Notes under the pieces: generated by a model | Seen by the model: only the letters and a program-made list of their open reading frames with translations | What the model was told of the DNA's origin: nothing | Databases searched by the model: none | Translations under genes and position numbers: made by a program | In this document: piece by piece, positions 60,111 to 64,000 of the stretch | Numbering within the stretch: position 1 is the first letter of the stretch | Layout of the letters: each line of letters begins with the position of its first letter | NCBI GenBank assembly: GCA_029263715.1 | Contig: JAJUFP010000005.1 | Location: 1 to 64,000, forward strand | DNA: 64,000 nucleotides | DNA from: Nitrososphaera sp. | Lineage (GTDB): Archaea > Thermoproteota > Nitrososphaeria > Nitrososphaerales > Nitrososphaeraceae | Direction: 5' to 3'

Positions 60111-62249
60111 TTACTGAACCTGCCCTTTGCGGCTTAGCTGCGCTTTCAGCTTTTCAGCAACAGCCGGCCCGATCTTTGGCACGGAAGCCAGTTTTGCAAC
60201 CGAGGCCTTGGCTATCTTGGATGGGTCTGTGAAACCGGCCTTGTAGAGCTCCCGAGCCCTTACCCGGCCTATCCCCTCAAGATAGACAAGGGGCATCAGT
60301 TCCTCTTTGACGCCGTACCTTATTCTGGATTGAAGTTTGTACAATTCTGTCAGCATGTGCTGTTTGCCCATCAACTTGGCTATTTCGTAAAGCGAAAAAG
60401 CAAGCCACTGACCTGTTTCTACCATCCTGTGCATGTCGCCGGGCTCTACACCCATCCTGTCGCTCAGGGTTCGTTCGCCTGCCTCCTCGATCCATTCACC
60501 AAGGGCCCAGAAACTGCGGGTGCAATCGTATTCGCTTACAGGGTACAGCAACTCTTCGAGGCGATCCTCTAAAAGCACGGCCAGCTCCTCGTAGTCCTTT
60601 TTTCGCAGGCCAAGTTTTGGATAGAAATCTGGGCTGCTGGTTATCAGGTGCAGAAATCCAAGCGTGTGTTTGTGTCTTGCGTCGCCTATTTTCTGCAGGG
60701 CATCACGGAAAGCCGCCGCTGTCTGCGGATCTATGTACAGAAGCGAGACGCGCTTGCCAAACTCTGTGGCAATGTACCTCTCATTTCTTGACTTGACCAT
60801 TTCTTCTTGTTCTAGGTACTCCAGGGCTGAGTCCACCTTAAAGTCCACCACTGAGTCACGGTACTGCCTGGCAAACAACGTGCTTTTGAAAATGTTAAGG
60901 ATCTCTGGCTTTTTGAGCCCCGGCATCATGGCGATGGTGGAAAGCAGATGGAACCTTATCGCCTTGTCCGATGCCATCTGTGATCTTATGGGCTCCGGCG
61001 TGCCCAGAACGTAATGGTCGTACAGCTCGTCGCCGTCGATCGAGCCTTCTGAAACGATTATCGCCTCGCCGGCTGAATCGTATTTCGGCCTGCCGGCGCG
61101 GCCGCACAGCTGCTTGTACTCCATGACGCTTATGGGCACGTTGCCGCCGTAATCAGAGTCGTACCGGAGAACGCTGGCCACCACCACCCGTCTTGCAGGC
61201 AGGTTTACCCCGGCTGCAAGGGTCGGCGTTGCAGTCAGCAGTTTGATGGTGCCTTCCTTGAACGCATCTTCGACTATCTGTCGGCTGGAAGGGCCAAGCC
61301 CTGCATGGTGGAAGGCCACGCCCTTTGCAACCAATTGTGCCAGTGTACGTGTAAGCTCTGTATCATCCCCCCTGTCCAGTATCTCGGCGGACGCCCTGGC
61401 TGCCAGCTCTTTGGTCTTTTTGTCGACAAGTCGGTAGACGGCTTCTGCAGCCTTTGCCGCCAGCGATGCTGCCCGCTTTCTTGTTTCTGCAAAAACAAGG
61501 GCCTGGCCGCCGTCATTAAGCGAATCGATGGCAAGATCTATGGTGGGCATACCAGAGTGCGAGGCACGAAACGTGCTTCCATTGTTCAGCTTGACGGTAC
61601 CATAATTGTACACTCCTTCTACTAATTTGGTTGGACGCCAGCTGCTTTCTACGAGCTGGCAGCCAAGCCAGTCAGAGATCTCGTCGGCGTTGGTCACCGT
61701 TGCAGACAATGCGACTATCTGTGCATTCTGGTACGTCTTGCGTATGCGGGTTAGCATCATTTCAAGGGTCGGGCCCCGCTCCCGGTCTCCAAGCAGGTGC
61801 ACCTCATCAGAAACAAAGAGCCCGACCTCGCCAAGCCAGTCGGCGCTGTGCCGGAAAAGCGTGTCCATCTTTTCATTGGTCAGCACTATCACGTCGGCTT
61901 TGGCCAGTTCCTTTCCGGAGGAGTCATAGTCACCGGTCGAGACCATGACGCTTGCTTTCCTGCCTATTCCAAGGTCGATATTCTCAAGAGCCTTCAGGTC
62001 GGCATGCTTTTCGCTGGCCAGCGCCCGAAGCGGCGTCAGGTAAACGGCCTTTTGCCCCTTTTGGATCGTCTTTGCTATGGCCATCATGGCTACCAGAGTC
62101 TTGCCGCTGGCGGTGGGTGTGGTTACAAGCACGCTCTTGCCCTCAAGGATGCCGGCGGCAATTGCCATTTCCTGCGGCGGGTAAAGCGATGCATAGTCAT
62201 GGGTCTGCATAATAGCCCGCACGGTATCATCGGCAATTGCGGTTGTCAT
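60111..62249 (-). CDS. hel308: Hel308-type Ski2-like DNA helicase
   Basis: The 712-residue SF2 helicase has Walker A TPTASGKT (44-51), DEVH (148-151), SATVTN, and motif VI QLCGRAGRP. The C-terminus ends with tandem HhH-like repeats (LEGIGRVRARELYKAGF and VPKIGPAVAEKLKAQL). Hel308 remodels stalled replication forks, removing lagging-strand DNA. The start is ATG. It sits downstream of a small metalloprotease and mcm, a replication neighbourhood. Confidence 0.93.
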   Translation of the reverse strand: MTTAIADDTVRAIMQTHDYASLYPPQEMAIAAGILEGKSVLVTTPTASGKTLVAMMAIAKTIQKGQKAVYLTPLRALASEKHADLKALENIDLGIGRKASVMVSTGDYDSSGKELAKADVIVLTNEKMDTLFRHSADWLGEVGLFVSDEVHLLGDRERGPTLEMMLTRIRKTYQNAQIVALSATVTNADEISDWLGCQLVESSWRPTKLVEGVYNYGTVKLNNGSTFRASHSGMPTIDLAIDSLNDGGQALVFAETRKRAASLAAKAAEAVYRLVDKKTKELAARASAEILDRGDDTELTRTLAQLVAKGVAFHHAGLGPSSRQIVEDAFKEGTIKLLTATPTLAAGVNLPARRVVVASVLRYDSDYGGNVPISVMEYKQLCGRAGRPKYDSAGEAIIVSEGSIDGDELYDHYVLGTPEPIRSQMASDKAIRFHLLSTIAMMPGLKKPEILNIFKSTLFARQYRDSVVDFKVDSALEYLEQEEMVKSRNERYIATEFGKRVSLLYIDPQTAAAFRDALQKIGDARHKHTLGFLHLITSSPDFYPKLGLRKKDYEELAVLLEDRLEELLYPVSEYDCTRSFWALGEWIEEAGERTLSDRMGVEPGDMHRMVETGQWLAFSLYEIAKLMGKQHMLTELYKLQSRIRYGVKEELMPLVYLEGIGRVRARELYKAGFTDPSKIAKASVAKLASVPKIGPAVAEKLKAQLSRKGQVQ

Positions 62250-62291
62250 TGTGGCCAGTTTAATATTCCGGCGACCCGAGTTTTTAGTGTT

Positions 62292-62774
62292 TTATTTCAT
62301 CTTTCTGAATTCCTGCGATAGCCAGACTATGTAGTTGCGCCGGACATCTCTTTCTTTTATGGACTGGATGCACAGCTGTCTTACAGCCGCCTTGTGGCGA
62401 ACCCAGCGATCTCTTTTCCAGCCCCTCAGGATGTAGTGCGGCTTTTCGTCTAGCAGTTCCAGATCCAGGCGGGCCACGGTCCATATGTCGCACTGCTTCT
62501 CGCCATGCGGTATGCCGTTTCCCTGTACAAGATGTGTAAGTTCGTGGGCGATGGTGGTATTTCCAACACCCGGCTGCAAGCTGACCTTCTGAGGGTACGT
62601 CCAGCTGCACGCAGTCCCAAGGTACCTTGATCCTCTGCTGATGGAGCCGCAGATTACAGGCCTGCTGCCAAGTTCTGGAAATTTTGAATAGACTTTCAGT
62701 ATCCTTTGCTTGAAAAGGGGATCGAATTCCCTTTCCGCCCTGCTTGTGAACCTGATTCCCGGCGTGGTCTGCAA
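62292..62774 (-). CDS. Small zinc metalloprotease (HExxH)
   Basis: The 160-residue protein has HELTH at 77-81 followed by VQG, and acidic/histidine residues (HGEKQCD, 90-96) that could give the third zinc ligand. The front half has basic and aromatic residues, the tail is highly basic. This resembles SprT/minigluzincin-type proteases. It begins with TTG 2 nt after the mcm stop, so it is co-transcribed with the replicative helicase and lies before hel308. A role in clearing DNA-bound proteins is inference. Confidence 0.7.
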   Translation of the reverse strand: MQTTPGIRFTSRAEREFDPLFKQRILKVYSKFPELGSRPVICGSISRGSRYLGTACSWTYPQKVSLQPGVGNTTIAHELTHLVQGNGIPHGEKQCDIWTVARLDLELLDEKPHYILRGWKRDRWVRHKAAVRQLCIQSIKERDVRRNYIVWLSQEFRKMK

Positions 62775-62776
62775 TT

Positions 62777-64000
62777 CTACGCCTTGGCCCAGAACCCGGG
62801 TCTTCTTTCGTATACCCGGCCTTCCCTAGAGAACTTGTTGATCTGGTTTCTGGCTTCCTCTTCTGTGAACCGGCCGGTTTTGACAAGCTCTGATATCAGG
62901 TTCTTTTCTTCAACCTCGCTGTTGTCTGTCCCTGACAGGCCGTTGAAAACCTCCATGAACAGCTTTTGTCTAGAGACCTCGCTCTGAGGCTTGCCGTACA
63001 GGACGCCCACGTCCATCTTGCCGGTGTTCACGTCCACGCCGGCAGTCTTGAGCATCTGGTCTACAAGGTATATGGCGCGGTTGGCATCCTCTTCTTCTAC
63101 CTTGTCTTTCAAAAGAAGTCTTGCACGGGCGGTTGCAAGTCTTACAAGGCCCTCAAGCTGTCGTGGAGTTACCGTGATCATGCTTTCTGATTCGGCCTTT
63201 CTCATGTTCATGTAATAGTCGCGTATGATGTTAATTGCGCCAGGAGTAAGGACAGGCTCACCGCGTTTTGCAAAGGTCAGGTACTTGCTGAACAAGTCGA
63301 TGTCAATGGCTGGCTTTGCCGCATGATCCGTGTCGCGGTGGATCTCTAGAATATGGCTTGCAATCAGGCTGTCCTTTTCCTTTTCCGGCATATCTCGGAC
63401 AATGAAGATCAGGTCGAACCTTGTCAGCAGGGGAACCGGGAGGTTCACGTTCTCTGTTATATTCTTGTACGGGTCGTATTTGCCGTACATGGGGTTTGCA
63501 GCCGCCAGTATCGAGGTTCGCGCGTTCAGCGTTGCAACTATGCCGCCCTTTGCCACGGAGCAAGTCTGCTGTTCCATAACTTCATGAAGTGCTGAACGGT
63601 CCTCCGGTTTTATCTTGTCAAACTCGTCTATGCATACAAGACCTTGGTCTCCAAGCACGACGGCACCGGCTTCAAGCATCATTATCCCGGATTTGTCGCG
63701 TATGACTGCTGCAGTAAGGCCTGCTGCCGTTGAACCACGACCAGAAGTGTAAAGCCCCCTTGGAGCGATCTTGGCGGCAAACTTGAGCATCTCTGACTTT
63801 GCCGTTCCGGGGTCACCCACCAGCAGGACGTTTATGTCTCCCCTCCTGTTTGAGCCGTCCTGAAGCTTCTTGGTTACGGAGCCCACTATCAAAAGAAGTA
63901 TAGCTTCTTTTATGACTTCATGGCCGTAGACATGGGGGGCCAGCGAAGCTATCAGCTTTTCGTAAGCGTCGGGCTTGCTTGCGATAGTGCGGATCTGTTT
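62777..64000 (-). CDS. mcm: Replicative DNA helicase MCM (5' end outside window)
   Basis: The last 407 residues of MCM are visible; the frame is open to the window end. AAA+ motifs are clear: Walker A GDPGTAKSEML, Walker B VCIDEFDK, sensor 1 AANP, and arginine finger LLTRFDL. The C-terminal winged-helix (SELVKTGRFTEEEARNQINKF) is present. MCM unwinds DNA at the replication fork. The N-terminal zinc/OB domain lies beyond the window. Confidence 0.96.
   Translation of the reverse strand, partial: KQIRTIASKPDAYEKLIASLAPHVYGHEVIKEAILLLIVGSVTKKLQDGSNRRGDINVLLVGDPGTAKSEMLKFAAKIAPRGLYTSGRGSTAAGLTAAVIRDKSGIMMLEAGAVVLGDQGLVCIDEFDKIKPEDRSALHEVMEQQTCSVAKGGIVATLNARTSILAAANPMYGKYDPYKNITENVNLPVPLLTRFDLIFIVRDMPEKEKDSLIASHILEIHRDTDHAAKPAIDIDLFSKYLTFAKRGEPVLTPGAINIIRDYYMNMRKAESESMITVTPRQLEGLVRLATARARLLLKDKVEEEDANRAIYLVDQMLKTAGVDVNTGKMDVGVLYGKPQSEVSRQKLFMEVFNGLSGTDNSEVEEKNLISELVKTGRFTEEEARNQINKFSREGRVYERRPGFWAKA

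Noticed and set aside
1-64000. CRISPR array or prophage
   Set aside because: No regularly spaced repeats, cas genes, integrase, capsid or terminase genes were seen anywhere in the window.

Overview
The window is chromosomal DNA of an archaeon, most likely a soil-type ammonia-oxidising thaumarchaeon (Nitrososphaerota, Nitrososphaera-like). The reasons are archaeal information-processing genes (MCM, Hel308, HerA-NurA, GatD/GatE, archaeal AlaRS and LeuRS, FtsY with prefoldin alpha, A-type ATP synthase subunit C), an F420 enzyme (CofE), the siroheme-dependent heme route (Ahb), introns inside a tRNA gene, and a promoter style in which a TATA box lies about 26 nt upstream of a leaderless ATG, GTG or TTG start. 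No ammonia-oxidation genes are in the window, so the genus is an inference.

Layout. 1-6.5 kb: end of the ATP synthase C subunit gene, a membrane-anchored SpaA/Cna-B-type surface protein, superoxide dismutase, a large membrane spermidine-synthase-like protein and a YkgJ cysteine-cluster protein. 6.5-13.4 kb: a tRNA-Gln(CTG) with two introns, ATP-dependent PEP carboxykinase, a methyltransferase, a cation/proton antiporter, a Rieske ferredoxin, a DUF763 protein and FUN14. 13.4-26.8 kb: a secreted dienelactone-hydrolase-like protein, DedA, an argF-ftsY-pfdA block, a FAD reductase, leuS-alaS, thioredoxin, SecE and an Lrp regulator. 26.8-31 kb: a gene-free stretch with a candidate structured RNA, then a seven-bladed PLL-like lectin gene lying between a tRNA-Ser(GCT) and a 42-nt copy of part of that tRNA. 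31-40 kb: hypotheticals, cofE, leuC-leuD, and a heme cluster with a fused AhbA-AhbB siroheme decarboxylase and a HemQ/chlorite-dismutase-like protein.

40.1-44.5 kb is the most unusual part. It is an A+T-richer island bracketed by a near-identical 20-bp direct repeat. It holds a peptidoglycan-binding-domain protein, a HET-C-domain protein, a small beta-sandwich protein and a badly decayed IS6-type transposase. It looks like a recently acquired effector or antagonism cassette sitting between hemQ and sufC. 44.5-64 kb returns to core genes: sufC, a cupredoxin, several small zinc-binding and membrane proteins, tRNA-Arg(TCG), rtcA, an NMN adenylyltransferase, gatD-gatE, a CPBP protease, two related winged-helix genes, nurA-herA, a PII protein, a polyprenyl-phosphate sugar-phosphate transferase, hel308, a small HExxH metalloprotease and mcm (cut by the window edge).

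Many genes overlap by 4 nt or abut, so operons are tight. Start codons were chosen from TATA-box spacing and domain boundaries where these were informative; residue numbers are counted from those starts.
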